This document shows positions 16,410-25,353 of a stretch of DNA of 64,000 nucleotides, piece after piece. Below the pieces are notes generated by a model, which was not told the origin of the DNA, searched no databases, and worked only from the letters and a program-made list of their open reading frames with translations. Within the stretch, counting starts at the first letter, position 1. Every line of letters begins with the position of its first letter. Source of the stretch: Mycolicibacterium arenosum (lineage in GTDB: Bacteria; Actinomycetota; Actinomycetes; Mycobacteriales; Mycobacteriaceae); assembly GCF_024320865.1 (NCBI RefSeq), contig NZ_JANDBD010000001.1, forward strand, positions 1-64,000. The letters run 5' to 3'. The translations under genes were made by a program, and so were the position numbers.

Positions 16410-17276
16410 ATGGGAGCGAACGAGAAGCTGAAGGCCCGGTATCGGGCGGTCGAACTGCAGCGCAAGAAGAATGCTTCGCGGGCTCGGCGGGATCGCGCCA
16501 ATGCGTCTGATGCCGAGTCGATCCGTGCAATGCTGCACAGAGTCGGTGCTGTTGATTCATGGGAGCGCAAGCGTTTTGACCAGGCGGCGGAGAACATCCG
16601 TGCTGATGCCGTAAAGCGCAGGGCCGGTCACTTTCGTGGTCTGCAGGCGCTGGTCGGGCAGATGCGTGGTCGTGGTCTGACCTTCGCGCAGATCGCTGAG
16701 CTTGTCGGTGTCGATGTCCGTGAGATTCAGGCACAGCTGCGCCGGGCCGGGGGCGAGGGTGGACATGATTCGGCAATCTCCCCGGCAGCACGTTCGAGAG
16801 CTGCTGATGTCGTACCCGAAGGCGCTGCAGTCAACGATGATCCGATCTGTGATGGTGTTGAAAGAAATGAGAGCGAGGGCGGTGCCTACGATCCGACTCG
16901 GTGTGTCCGCTGCGATGCGGTGATGCTCGATGAGGACGCCACTCCTAGACGTGGCCGACGCCGGCTGTATTGCTCGGATACGTGTCGTCGGGACGCATCG
17001 GCGGCCCGTATCGCCGCACAGCGATACGGGGCGCCGATTCGCGTGATCGAAGTCCCGAAAGCCGCTGCATCGCAGAAGCAATCTGCGGGAACACCCGAGC
17101 CGCACCGGCCCGTCGCACCGGTGGATGCCGCCAACAGGGTCCTGGACGATGGCGAGGCTTTACGCGGGTTGCTTACTCGCTTGGCAGAGCAGGCTCGGCT
17201 CAAGAAACTTGATCGTGCCACGCTGACGGCTGCCCGTGACCTGTCCAATGCCGTTCATCCGCGCCGTAGTTGGTGA
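16410..17276 (+). CDS. Zinc-finger and HTH protein of the integrative element (288 aa)
   Basis: Three parts. Residues 1-45 are basic and helical. Residues about 75-115 carry a helix-turn-helix (RGRGLTFAQIAELVGVDVRE). Residues about 165-200 hold a treble-clef-like zinc site, CxxC-x17-18-CxxxC (RCVRCD ... LYCSDTCR). The C-terminus is helical and basic. Probable DNA-binding protein. The ATG is predicted to be leaderless. A 10-bp hairpin lies inside the gene at 17005-17030. It ends 4 nt before the convergent gene at 17281. No close named family recognised. Confidence 0.65.
   Translation: MGANEKLKARYRAVELQRKKNASRARRDRANASDAESIRAMLHRVGAVDSWERKRFDQAAENIRADAVKRRAGHFRGLQALVGQMRGRGLTFAQIAELVGVDVREIQAQLRRAGGEGGHDSAISPAARSRAADVVPEGAAVNDDPICDGVERNESEGGAYDPTRCVRCDAVMLDEDATPRRGRRRLYCSDTCRRDASAARIAAQRYGAPIRVIEVPKAAASQKQSAGTPEPHRPVAPVDAANRVLDDGEALRGLLTRLAEQARLKKLDRATLTAARDLSNAVHPRRSW
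17005..17030. repeat. 10-bp perfect hairpin inside the zinc-finger gene
   Basis: CCCGTATCGC and GCGATACGGG around a 6-nt loop, in codons for the residues right after the second CxxxC. It may be an mRNA structure or a binding site, or chance. Confidence 0.4.
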
Positions 17277-17280
17277 GAAG

Positions 17281-17742
17281 TCAGCTGATTCGGCGAGGGC
17301 CATTTCTATTGGGACGTCGTGCGGCGGGACTGCGCCCGGTCATGCTCGCGACGGTACGGCCAGCGGTGTGCGTAACCGTCTGAGCGAGGTCATCGGCTAG
17401 GTACTCGATGCTGGCCTCCAACTCGTAAACGGCGTCCTTTCGTGCTTTGGTGATCATCGTTGATGCGTACTCATGATGAGGCAAGTACCCGTTCTGCCGG
17501 CCGAAATCGTCGATCATGACGTCGATGGCGTCGTCGAACCGGGTGGCCAATCGTTGGGCTTCGGTGTCGGCGCGTTCCTCGATGAACTCATCGCGCTCGT
17601 CCGGGGTCCAGGATGGCGGGAACCGCAGATGCGTCCGGTATAGGTCGCGGATCGCCGCATCAAGCCGGCCGGAGAATACGATCTCGGGCCAATCGCTGAC
17701 CGCGGCAGTGGCCAAGTTCTCCAGGTCGTCATCAAGGCTCAT
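17281..17742 (-). CDS. Acidic helical protein downstream of the element ATPase (153 aa)
   Basis: Not recognised. Acidic and helical throughout (SLDDDLENLATAAVSD, then TPDERDEFIEERADTEAQRL), with a basic C-terminal tail of about 12 residues (SPAARRPNRNGPRR). The ATG at 17742 has GGGAGC about 8 nt upstream. It lies 80 nt downstream of the ATPase on the same strand, so it is likely the last gene of the xis-ATPase transcript. It may be a partner of the ATPase; that is inferred from position only. Confidence 0.6.
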   Translation of the reverse strand: MSLDDDLENLATAAVSDWPEIVFSGRLDAAIRDLYRTHLRFPPSWTPDERDEFIEERADTEAQRLATRFDDAIDVMIDDFGRQNGYLPHHEYASTMITKARKDAVYELEASIEYLADDLAQTVTHTAGRTVASMTGRSPAARRPNRNGPRRIS

Positions 17743-17821
17743 CGCAGCTGCTCCCTCTCGGCTGCTCCTGATACTGCCTGCAGGCACCGACAGCTCGTCG
17801 AATCTGGACCGCGGGGTGCCG

Positions 17822-19384
17822 TTATGCGGAGAGGTCGTCGCGGCGCTCGTCGGCGCTAGAAGTGGTCGGGTTCTCTCGGGCGGGCGCTGCGGGGGGACTG
17901 GGCCGTAGCAGCGAGGGACGCGAGGGCTGCGAGGCTTGATGGGCAGCCACATCTTTGTGTGGTGGATAGATGGTCCACAGCAGGACGTTGCGGTGGTTGC
18001 GGGCTCCGTCGTTCTCGATCGCCCATCCCAGGTTTCGCAGCGCCGGCGCGTGTCTACGGAGCAGGCTTGTCACATCGCGGCCGTTCTTGGGCCATTCCTT
18101 GGGGCGTCGCCAGTGATCGCCTGTCGGGGTGAAGAGGGCGAGCAGGTCGACACCGGACTGTCCGCGCAGCGGTTCTAATATGTGGTGGCGCAGCTGTTCG
18201 ATGAAGAGATCGCCGGACAAGCTGTCCTCCGCGAGCTGATCTGCGCGGGACATGTAGCGGCGTAAGCCATGAGTCGACAAAAGTTCGTCGACGGCCGCCA
18301 GCACGCGACCAAAGTCCGCCATGCGTGGCGCATCATCGACCACGATGGTTTCGAGGCGTTGATGAACGGTGGCGGCCAGGTTGAGGAGCCCGCTTAAAAT
18401 GCCTGGTAGAGCCGTGCGCCACTGTTGTCGCAGAGTGGCCTCAGACTGTCGCGTGTGGCGTTCGATGCGTCGCAGATCAACCATTGCCATGCGTTCGGCG
18501 AGGTCGGGACGTATTGCGCCGACGTCGATGCCGTTAACGATGATGCAGCGGCGGAACTTGATCACTGCGAGGTCCGAATCGGTGTAGAGCGCGCGTTTGA
18601 CGTTGCCGTCGCCTGTCGCAGCTCGACACAGCGAGTCCGACAACCACGGTGGGATCGCGGACAAATTGTCCAGGGCCACTACCCAGGAACCGGAGGCAGC
18701 GGTCACCCACGAGTCGGCGTCGCGGGGCGCCTGGCGCACTTCAATAGAGGAGGGGTCGATGAGATCGACCAGCATGCGCGTCGTCGTGGTTTTGGCGCTG
18801 CCTTGCTCGGCGAACAGCGCCAACACAGGGTGCGGGACATCGCACTGGACGAGCGCAGCGATGAGCACTGCAAGCAACACGGGTTGGTCCTCGACGGCAA
18901 CGTTAACGAAGTTCCATAGCTTGTTGACGTCACCGTTGGCGGGTGGGAGAGGCATCTCGGCGGTCAGCGCTGTCCGCAAGAACCGAACCGGACCTGAGTC
19001 GGCGACTGTCCATCGACCCTGGCCGATGCGGATGACCTTTCCGTCTTGTCGGCCGGTGTCGATGTAGCTCGTGCCGTGGTAGTCGGCGATGCGCAGGTGC
19101 AGTTTCTCCGGGGGCTGGTTGGCGGCCAAGCCTTCGAGGACCAGCGTGGCGTCGGTGAGGGCCTGGCCGCCGGCAACGGTCCCGGTGTCATTGAAGTACC
19201 GGGAGGCGAGCTCGGCGCGCAGGCCAGCTTTTCCTGCGCGCAGTAGTATCGCCAGATGGGGCCGGCTGCGTTCGGCGCCGAAGGGCTTGCCGTCTTCGGA
19301 AACTCCGAGGAGATAGCGTTCTTGGGCCATAGTGACCAGGCGTGCGGCGACGGATTTCTTGTCATTATCTGCGTTGCTGCTCAT
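17822..19384 (-). CDS. D5-like/SF3-type ATPase of mobile elements
   Basis: About 520 aa. The central ATPase has a Walker A variant (FAEQGSAKTTTTR, about residue 193) and Walker B (WVVALDNLS, about 236), followed by the sensor region RRCIIVNGIDVGAIRPDLAE. This matches a widespread phage and mobile-element ATPase family related to D5-type helicases, often found with primase parts. Residues 1-160 form a family-specific N-domain and the C-terminal 60 residues are Pro/Ser/Arg-rich and probably disordered. ATG 19384 is used (TTG 19390 also in frame). It probably unwinds DNA for element replication. Confidence 0.8.
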   Translation of the reverse strand: MSSNADNDKKSVAARLVTMAQERYLLGVSEDGKPFGAERSRPHLAILLRAGKAGLRAELASRYFNDTGTVAGGQALTDATLVLEGLAANQPPEKLHLRIADYHGTSYIDTGRQDGKVIRIGQGRWTVADSGPVRFLRTALTAEMPLPPANGDVNKLWNFVNVAVEDQPVLLAVLIAALVQCDVPHPVLALFAEQGSAKTTTTRMLVDLIDPSSIEVRQAPRDADSWVTAASGSWVVALDNLSAIPPWLSDSLCRAATGDGNVKRALYTDSDLAVIKFRRCIIVNGIDVGAIRPDLAERMAMVDLRRIERHTRQSEATLRQQWRTALPGILSGLLNLAATVHQRLETIVVDDAPRMADFGRVLAAVDELLSTHGLRRYMSRADQLAEDSLSGDLFIEQLRHHILEPLRGQSGVDLLALFTPTGDHWRRPKEWPKNGRDVTSLLRRHAPALRNLGWAIENDGARNHRNVLLWTIYPPHKDVAAHQASQPSRPSLLRPSPPAAPARENPTTSSADERRDDLSA

Positions 19385-19477
19385 AGGCAATCAAGCCTGT
19401 GGTGCTTCCGCAGGCCGGCATGACGGGTTAGTCTCATGGGGAACTTCCGTTTTGGGTAATCGGGTGGTTCGAACGAA

Positions 19478-19502
19478 AGGCCTCGGCTAGACCCCGAGGT
19501 CT
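19478..19502 (-). terminator. Hairpin between xis and the ATPase
   Basis: A 9-bp stem (AGGCCTCGG / CCGAGGTCT with one G-U pair) and a 7-nt loop, in the 134-bp gap between the excisionase stop and the ATPase start. On the minus strand it is followed by CTTTCG. It could end or attenuate transcripts from the xis promoter. Confidence 0.5.
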
Positions 19503-19518
19503 TTCTCATTCGTCGGCG

Positions 19519-19716
19519 TCACGCGGCGTCGCCGCCTCCGCGCCGGGTTGTGCTCTCCCGCTGGGAGATCCATCGCAGAACCTCATCGCGTCGATAAACG
19601 ACCCGGCGGCCCAAGGTGAAGCTCGCTGGACCGATGTCCGAATGACGCCAGTACCTCAGCGTCCCAACCGGGACACCGGTCAGGTCCGAGACTTCCTTGG
19701 CTCCTAGCAATTCCAT
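19519..19716 (-). CDS. xis: Excisionase / AlpA-type MerR-like HTH protein (65 aa)
   Basis: A short winged-helix DNA-binding protein with the excisionase pattern GAKEVSDLTGVPVGTLRYW ... LGRRVVYRRDEVLRWI. It probably binds the arms of the attachment site and directs excision by the integrase. The ATG at 19716 has a strong AGGAGGA site. It diverges from int across a 195-bp region that contains the third copy of the 23-bp box. Confidence 0.85.
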   Translation of the reverse strand: MELLGAKEVSDLTGVPVGTLRYWRHSDIGPASFTLGRRVVYRRDEVLRWISQRESTTRRGGGDAA

Positions 19717-19781
19717 CAGATTCCTCCTGAATTACGGTTGGTTTGGCTGAGCCAACAGTGACTGCGGCTATGGCGCCGTGT

Positions 19782-19804
19782 CCACCACCACAGCCACATT
19801 GACC
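19782..19804 (-). promoter_or_regulatory. 23-bp box, copy 3, in the xis/int divergent region
   Basis: The reverse complement reads GGTCAATGT then GGCTGTGGTGGTGG; 20 of 23 positions match the other copies. It lies 65 nt upstream of xis and 107 nt upstream of int. Unlike copies 1 and 2 it does not have a leaderless start at fixed distance. Confidence 0.6.
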
Positions 19805-19899
19805 GAAAAGTATTTCCGGTCATGGTGCTTCGGATTGAGTTGGCCGAAGGTCGAAGAACGATGGATCGCAAAGCGGACGGATGACGCGGGTTACTGCGG

Positions 19900-19911
19900 T
19901 ATGTTCGATTC
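19900..19911 (+). promoter_or_regulatory. Leaderless promoter of the integrase
   Basis: TATGTT at 19900-19905 lies 6 nt before the GTG start, exactly the geometry of copies 1 and 2 in this element. There is no ribosome site in front of the GTG. The -35 region is not obvious. Confidence 0.5.
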
Positions 19912-21123
19912 GTGATCACCCGGAACGAGCGAGCGGGTATCGACGACCGCTGGCACAAGCGCGTCAAAGATCCGGACGGAACGATGCGCACCGAGAGATC
20001 CGCGGTGTACGGCAAGGTGTCGCGCTGGCGCGTCAGGTGGGTTGATGCCACCGGAGCCGAGCGCACCAAGAGCTTCCAGCGCAAGCCGGATGCACAGGCC
20101 TATCTGAACGGTCTCACTGCGGACGTTCAGCGCGGTGAGTATGTCGATCCCCGCAAGAGTGCCGAAACGTTCGGCACGGTCGCCGAGCAGTGGTTCACCA
20201 CCAAACAGCATCGGAAGCCGAAAACCGTTGCAGGGTATCGCTCGTTGCTCGACACGGTGGTGTTGCCCAAGTGGGAAGACGTCCCGCTGAAACGGCTCGA
20301 CTACGAGTCGTACTCGACCTGGCTGGGCGCTCTGTCTGTCGATGGTGGGCAACGAGGCGCGGGTCTGTCGGCAAGCCGGATCACCCAGGCGCACCAGCTC
20401 GTCGGCGCTGTCCTCAAATACGCGCAACGAACCGGCAAGGTCGCGAAGAACGTCGCTCTGGAGATAAAGCGGGATGAGGATCTTCCCGAACAAGCCGAGC
20501 GTGAGCGGCGGTATCTGAGTCATGCCGAGCTGTTGATGCTGGCCAAGGCTGCCGATCGGTTCGAGACGCTGACGCTGGTCCTCGGCTACTGCGGGCTGAG
20601 GTTCGGCGAAGCCGTAGCACTGAGGCGCCGGCATGTGGGTGACCGCGTGCTCACGGTGCGATCGTCCGCGACCGCGGTCACCGGTAAGGGCATCGTCGAG
20701 TCAACGACCAAGACGAAGCGGGATCGCCACGTGCCGGTACCCGAACCTGTGTGGAAGCGGCTTCACGCTGAATTGCCTACCGATCCGAATGCACTGGTGT
20801 TCCCGAGCCGCAAAGGCGGGTTCTTGCCGCTCGGCGAGTACCGGTGGGCGTTCGACAATGCGTGCGCCGAAGTCGGGATCGAGGGGCTGGTACCCCATGG
20901 CCTAAGGCACACCACGGCGTCGCTGGCGATCAGCGCAGGCGCTAACGTCAAGGTCGTGCAACGGCTACTTGGACACGCGACGGCGGCGATGACGCTCGAC
21001 CGCTACGGTCACTTGCTCAACGATGATCTGAGCGGTGTCGCCGATGCGCTGGGCAAGGCCATCGACAGTACTGCGGTATCACTGCGGTACTCGGGACGTC
21101 AGAAAAAGGCCGAAACGGCCTGA
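19912..21123 (+). CDS. int: Tyrosine site-specific integrase (403 aa)
   Basis: Tyrosine recombinase with all catalytic residues visible: R230 (GLRFGEA), K269 (TKTKRDRH), H329-x-x-R332 (HGLRHTTAS), H355 (LLGHATAAMT) and Y365 (TLDRYGHL). Residues 1-70 form an arm-type DNA-binding domain and 85-190 a SAM-like core-binding domain. It catalyses integration and excision at the attachment site. The gene runs toward the tRNA and stops 20 nt short of it. Full length, so probably active. The GTG start is inferred to be leaderless. Confidence 0.93.
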   Translation: MITRNERAGIDDRWHKRVKDPDGTMRTERSAVYGKVSRWRVRWVDATGAERTKSFQRKPDAQAYLNGLTADVQRGEYVDPRKSAETFGTVAEQWFTTKQHRKPKTVAGYRSLLDTVVLPKWEDVPLKRLDYESYSTWLGALSVDGGQRGAGLSASRITQAHQLVGAVLKYAQRTGKVAKNVALEIKRDEDLPEQAERERRYLSHAELLMLAKAADRFETLTLVLGYCGLRFGEAVALRRRHVGDRVLTVRSSATAVTGKGIVESTTKTKRDRHVPVPEPVWKRLHAELPTDPNALVFPSRKGGFLPLGEYRWAFDNACAEVGIEGLVPHGLRHTTASLAISAGANVKVVQRLLGHATAAMTLDRYGHLLNDDLSGVADALGKAIDSTAVSLRYSGRQKKAETA

Positions 21124-21143
21124 AGTATGCTCTGAGCTGCAAA

Positions 21144-21217
21144 GCCCCCATAGCCCAATTGGCAGAGGCAGCGGACTTAAAATCCGCCAAGTGTGAGTTC
21201 GAGTCTCACTGGGGGCA
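21144..21217 (+). tRNA. tRNA-Leu(UAA)-like, class I with short variable loop
   Basis: A 74-nt cloverleaf. Acceptor GCCCCCA pairs with TGGGGGC. The D arm has GG in the loop; the anticodon stem GCGGA/TCCGC carries loop CTTAAAA (anticodon TAA); the variable region is only 5 nt (CAAGT); the T arm is GTGAG-TTCGAGT-CTCAC; the discriminator is A. The anticodon reads UUA (Leu), but bacterial tRNA-Leu normally has a long variable arm. CCA is not encoded directly after A73; ACACCA follows instead. It is the probable attachment site of the adjacent integrative element. Confidence 0.85.
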
Positions 21218-21391
21218 CACCATAGGTGCGCATCGCCTCGGGCCGCAGTTGCTTACCGGTCGGATAGGAAATCCTCCCCGTCGAGGGGCTAATTCTGGCC
21301 CAACGGCGATTACACGGACCCCGTGATCTCAGAAGAATTCCTCCCGTGAAGCGGCGCGACCGCGCCGCCAACTAACCACGAGGAGTAGAGA

Positions 21392-21732
21392 ATGACAACA
21401 CCCGCCGAACCGCGCGCGTCGCCCGAGCCATCGGCGCCGTTTGCATTGGCCTTTGTATTGCGCTCGCATCAGCCGCCGGCGCCAGCGCCGAGGAAAAGCA
21501 GACTGAGGCGGAAATCAAGGCTGGGTGCAAGGAAGCCGCTGGCCGGTACGAAACCAGTTCGGGCCCGAAGGGTCGGGTCTCGACGTGTTCGTACAAAACG
21601 ATCGACGGTACGACCTGGATCGACGTGTACGTCGACGGCACTTACACAAACACCCTGAACGAAGCCAAGCCGGAAATTCCCACGCCGCCGCAAGTACCCA
21701 ATTCGGACCTTGCACCGCCGCGGTTTGGTTAG
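21392..21732 (+). pseudogene. Small secreted protein, frameshifted near its start
   Basis: ATG 21392 follows a good GAGGAG site, but its frame reads nonsense after a few codons. The next frame encodes a clear signal peptide (RAIGAVCIGLCIALASAAG, then ASA) and a mature part of about 80 residues with two Cys (AGCKEAAGRYE, VSTCSYK), ending PPRFG at 21732. That frame has no start codon after an upstream TAA. One missing base at about 21397 explains both facts. Family unknown. A sequencing error is possible. Confidence 0.65.
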
Positions 21733-21755
21733 TGGTGACCGGCGTCATTATCCCC

Positions 21756-21863
21756 GGAATTGCGTTACCGTATCCATTAGCTGTCGTACCGCCCACAAGA
21801 CCAATTCCGGGCCGGAACCGTAATACCGCGCGGGTAACGGCGGAACTGCGTTACCGCTTCCAT
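21756..21863. repeat. Imperfect 22-bp direct repeat upstream of the monoamine oxidase
   Basis: Copies at 21756-21777 and 21842-21863 share 19 of 22 bases around TGCGTTACCG. Next to the second copy an inverted GGTAACG (21833) faces CGTTACC (21849). The 245-bp gap holds no gene; the sites may bind a regulator of the flavin oxidase gene at 21978. Confidence 0.5.
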
Positions 21864-21977
21864 GTAGGTGCTGCATTGGCCGGTTGGTCCCCAGCGCGCC
21901 GGCTCGAGGCGTGCTGCCTAGGCACCCGAAGTGCGAAAACCATCCATCCTCGTGTGGCCGGGTGCAGCATCGCGTGC

Positions 21978-23330
21978 ATGAGCGATGTGGATGTCTGTGT
22001 GGTGGGCGCGGGGTTCGCGGGACTGACTGCGGCGTTGCGACTGAAGCGGTCGGGACATTCCGTGGCGTTACTCGAGGCACGCGACCGGGTCGGTGGGCGC
22101 ACGTTCACCGTCAGCGGTCCGGACGGTCTCTGGATCGATCGCGGCGGTGCGTGGATTGGACCCGGCCAGGACGCGATCCTTCGCTTGATGCGCGAATTCG
22201 ACGTGCCCAGTTACAAGCAGTACGTCGACGGCAGGGCGATCATGGTCACAGGCGGCAAGCAGTACCGGTACAAGGGGACGATCCCGTTGACGATGAGTCC
22301 GTGGGTCGTCGCCAACATGGGTGCGGTCTTCGCGGAACTCGGCCACATGTCGAAATCGATTCCACTGGAAGCGCCGTGGACCGCGAAGAACGCCGACAAG
22401 TGGGACCGCATCACCCTCGCCGACTGGCTCGACCGTCACACCTTGTCCGAGCAGGCGCGGACGCTGCTCGAGGCGGCGATCGCGGGCTGCCACACGTCCG
22501 CGGGATCCGAGGTGTCGATGCTATTCGCGTTGTACCAGATGGCATCCGGCGGCGGCCCCGGTTTCCTGCTCGGCGTGGAGAACGGTGCTGAGGACGCCAG
22601 GCCCGTCGGCGGCATGGGTGCGATCTCTGGTCCGATGACGACCGAACTCGGTGATGCCGTGCACCTGAACCGGCCGGTGCGACGCATCGTCCAGGACGAC
22701 GACGGCGTGACGGTGCACGCCAACGGCATCACGATACGAGCCCGCCGTGTGGTGGTCGCGGTCCCGATCGCGATTGCCGGCCAGATCCTGTACGAACCGA
22801 TGCTTCCGGTCGACCGGTCGTTTCTGCACCAGCGGATGCCCAGCGGCGCGGTCATCAAGACCAACCTGGTCTACCGCACCCCGTTCTGGCGCGACGACGG
22901 ACTCAGCGGCCAGTCGTTCGCGCCGGGTTCACCGGCCACGCTCACCATCGACGCCTCGACCGACCGGCCGCAACCCGGCGTGCTGTGCGTCATCGATGAG
23001 GGGCCGATGGCGCGGCGGCTGACGAAGCTGGGACCGGCCGACCGCCGCCGCGCCGTACTCGCGTCCGTCGCCGAGCGCCTCGGCGAAAAAGTCCGCACGC
23101 CAGTCGATTACGTGGAGCAGAACTGGACCGTCGAGCGCTACTCGGGTGGCGGGATGATGAGCCACGCGCCCACTGGTGTGCTCACCGAATTCGGTCCCGC
23201 GCTGCGGGAACCGTGCGGTCGCGTCCACTGGGCCGGCACCGAATCGTCAGCCGTGATGTGCGGATGGGTCGACGGCGCGGTGCGCTCAGGGGAGCGGGCT
23301 GCGGCGGAGGTGGTGGCGCAACTCGTGTAG
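21978..23330 (+). CDS. Flavin monoamine oxidase family protein (450 aa)
   Basis: FAD-dependent amine oxidase. N-terminal dinucleotide fold (CVVGAGFAGLTAALRLKRSG), then EARDRVGGRTFTV and DRGGAWIGPGQDAI of the amine-oxidase fold, and a C-terminal FAD contact with HWAGTESS and GWVDGAVRSGERAA. It oxidises a primary or secondary amine, giving aldehyde, ammonia and peroxide. ATG 21978 is chosen because the conserved fold begins six residues later; the open frame extends farther upstream without homology. It is a single gene behind a 245-bp regulatory gap. Confidence 0.9.
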   Translation: MSDVDVCVVGAGFAGLTAALRLKRSGHSVALLEARDRVGGRTFTVSGPDGLWIDRGGAWIGPGQDAILRLMREFDVPSYKQYVDGRAIMVTGGKQYRYKGTIPLTMSPWVVANMGAVFAELGHMSKSIPLEAPWTAKNADKWDRITLADWLDRHTLSEQARTLLEAAIAGCHTSAGSEVSMLFALYQMASGGGPGFLLGVENGAEDARPVGGMGAISGPMTTELGDAVHLNRPVRRIVQDDDGVTVHANGITIRARRVVVAVPIAIAGQILYEPMLPVDRSFLHQRMPSGAVIKTNLVYRTPFWRDDGLSGQSFAPGSPATLTIDASTDRPQPGVLCVIDEGPMARRLTKLGPADRRRAVLASVAERLGEKVRTPVDYVEQNWTVERYSGGGMMSHAPTGVLTEFGPALREPCGRVHWAGTESSAVMCGWVDGAVRSGERAAAEVVAQLV

Positions 23331-23386
23331 GCGAACCCCGATCGCGCGTTTACCCGCCCGGACACGAGCGTCAGCGGAGTCGACCC

Positions 23387-23500
23387 TCAGCTGATGACGA
23401 GGGTGACGGTCGCGACCGCGCTGTCGACGATGCCGTCATTGACCTCGTAGGTGAAGGAATCCTGTCCGGTGAACCCCGTCTTCCTCCGCACCGAACCGGG
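23387..23500 (-). pseudogene. C-terminal remnant of an Ig-like/VCBS-repeat surface protein
   Basis: The minus strand encodes PGSVRRKTGFTGQDSFTY, EVNDGIVDSAVA and TVTLVIS before a TGA at 23387. This is the typical end of a cadherin- or VCBS-like repeat (pattern GFTGxDSFTYxVxDG). No start or other repeat is present on this strand before the kinase gene begins on the opposite strand, so only the last repeat survives. Confidence 0.6.
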
Positions 23501-23574
23501 ATCGGTCTGTGCCACACCGGTGCGCGATGGAACTTTGCTCGTTACCATGCTGTGCGTGTGGGGGCGGTGCGCCA

Positions 23575-25349
<1,775 letters not shown>

Positions 25350-25353
<4 letters not shown>

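Larger units (their letters stand above)
15430..21217. mobile_element. Small integrative element abutting a tRNA gene
   Basis: Gene content in order: two small DNA-binding-like proteins (+), a minus-strand set excisionase - D5-like ATPase - short acidic protein, and a tyrosine integrase (+) whose stop is 20 nt before the tRNA. Base composition is lower in GC than the core to the right. No capsid, terminase, relaxase or FtsK-like transfer gene is present. The boundaries are inferred: the right end at or near the tRNA, the left end somewhere between 15430 and 15918. I could not find a direct repeat of the tRNA at the left side by eye. Confidence 0.7.
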
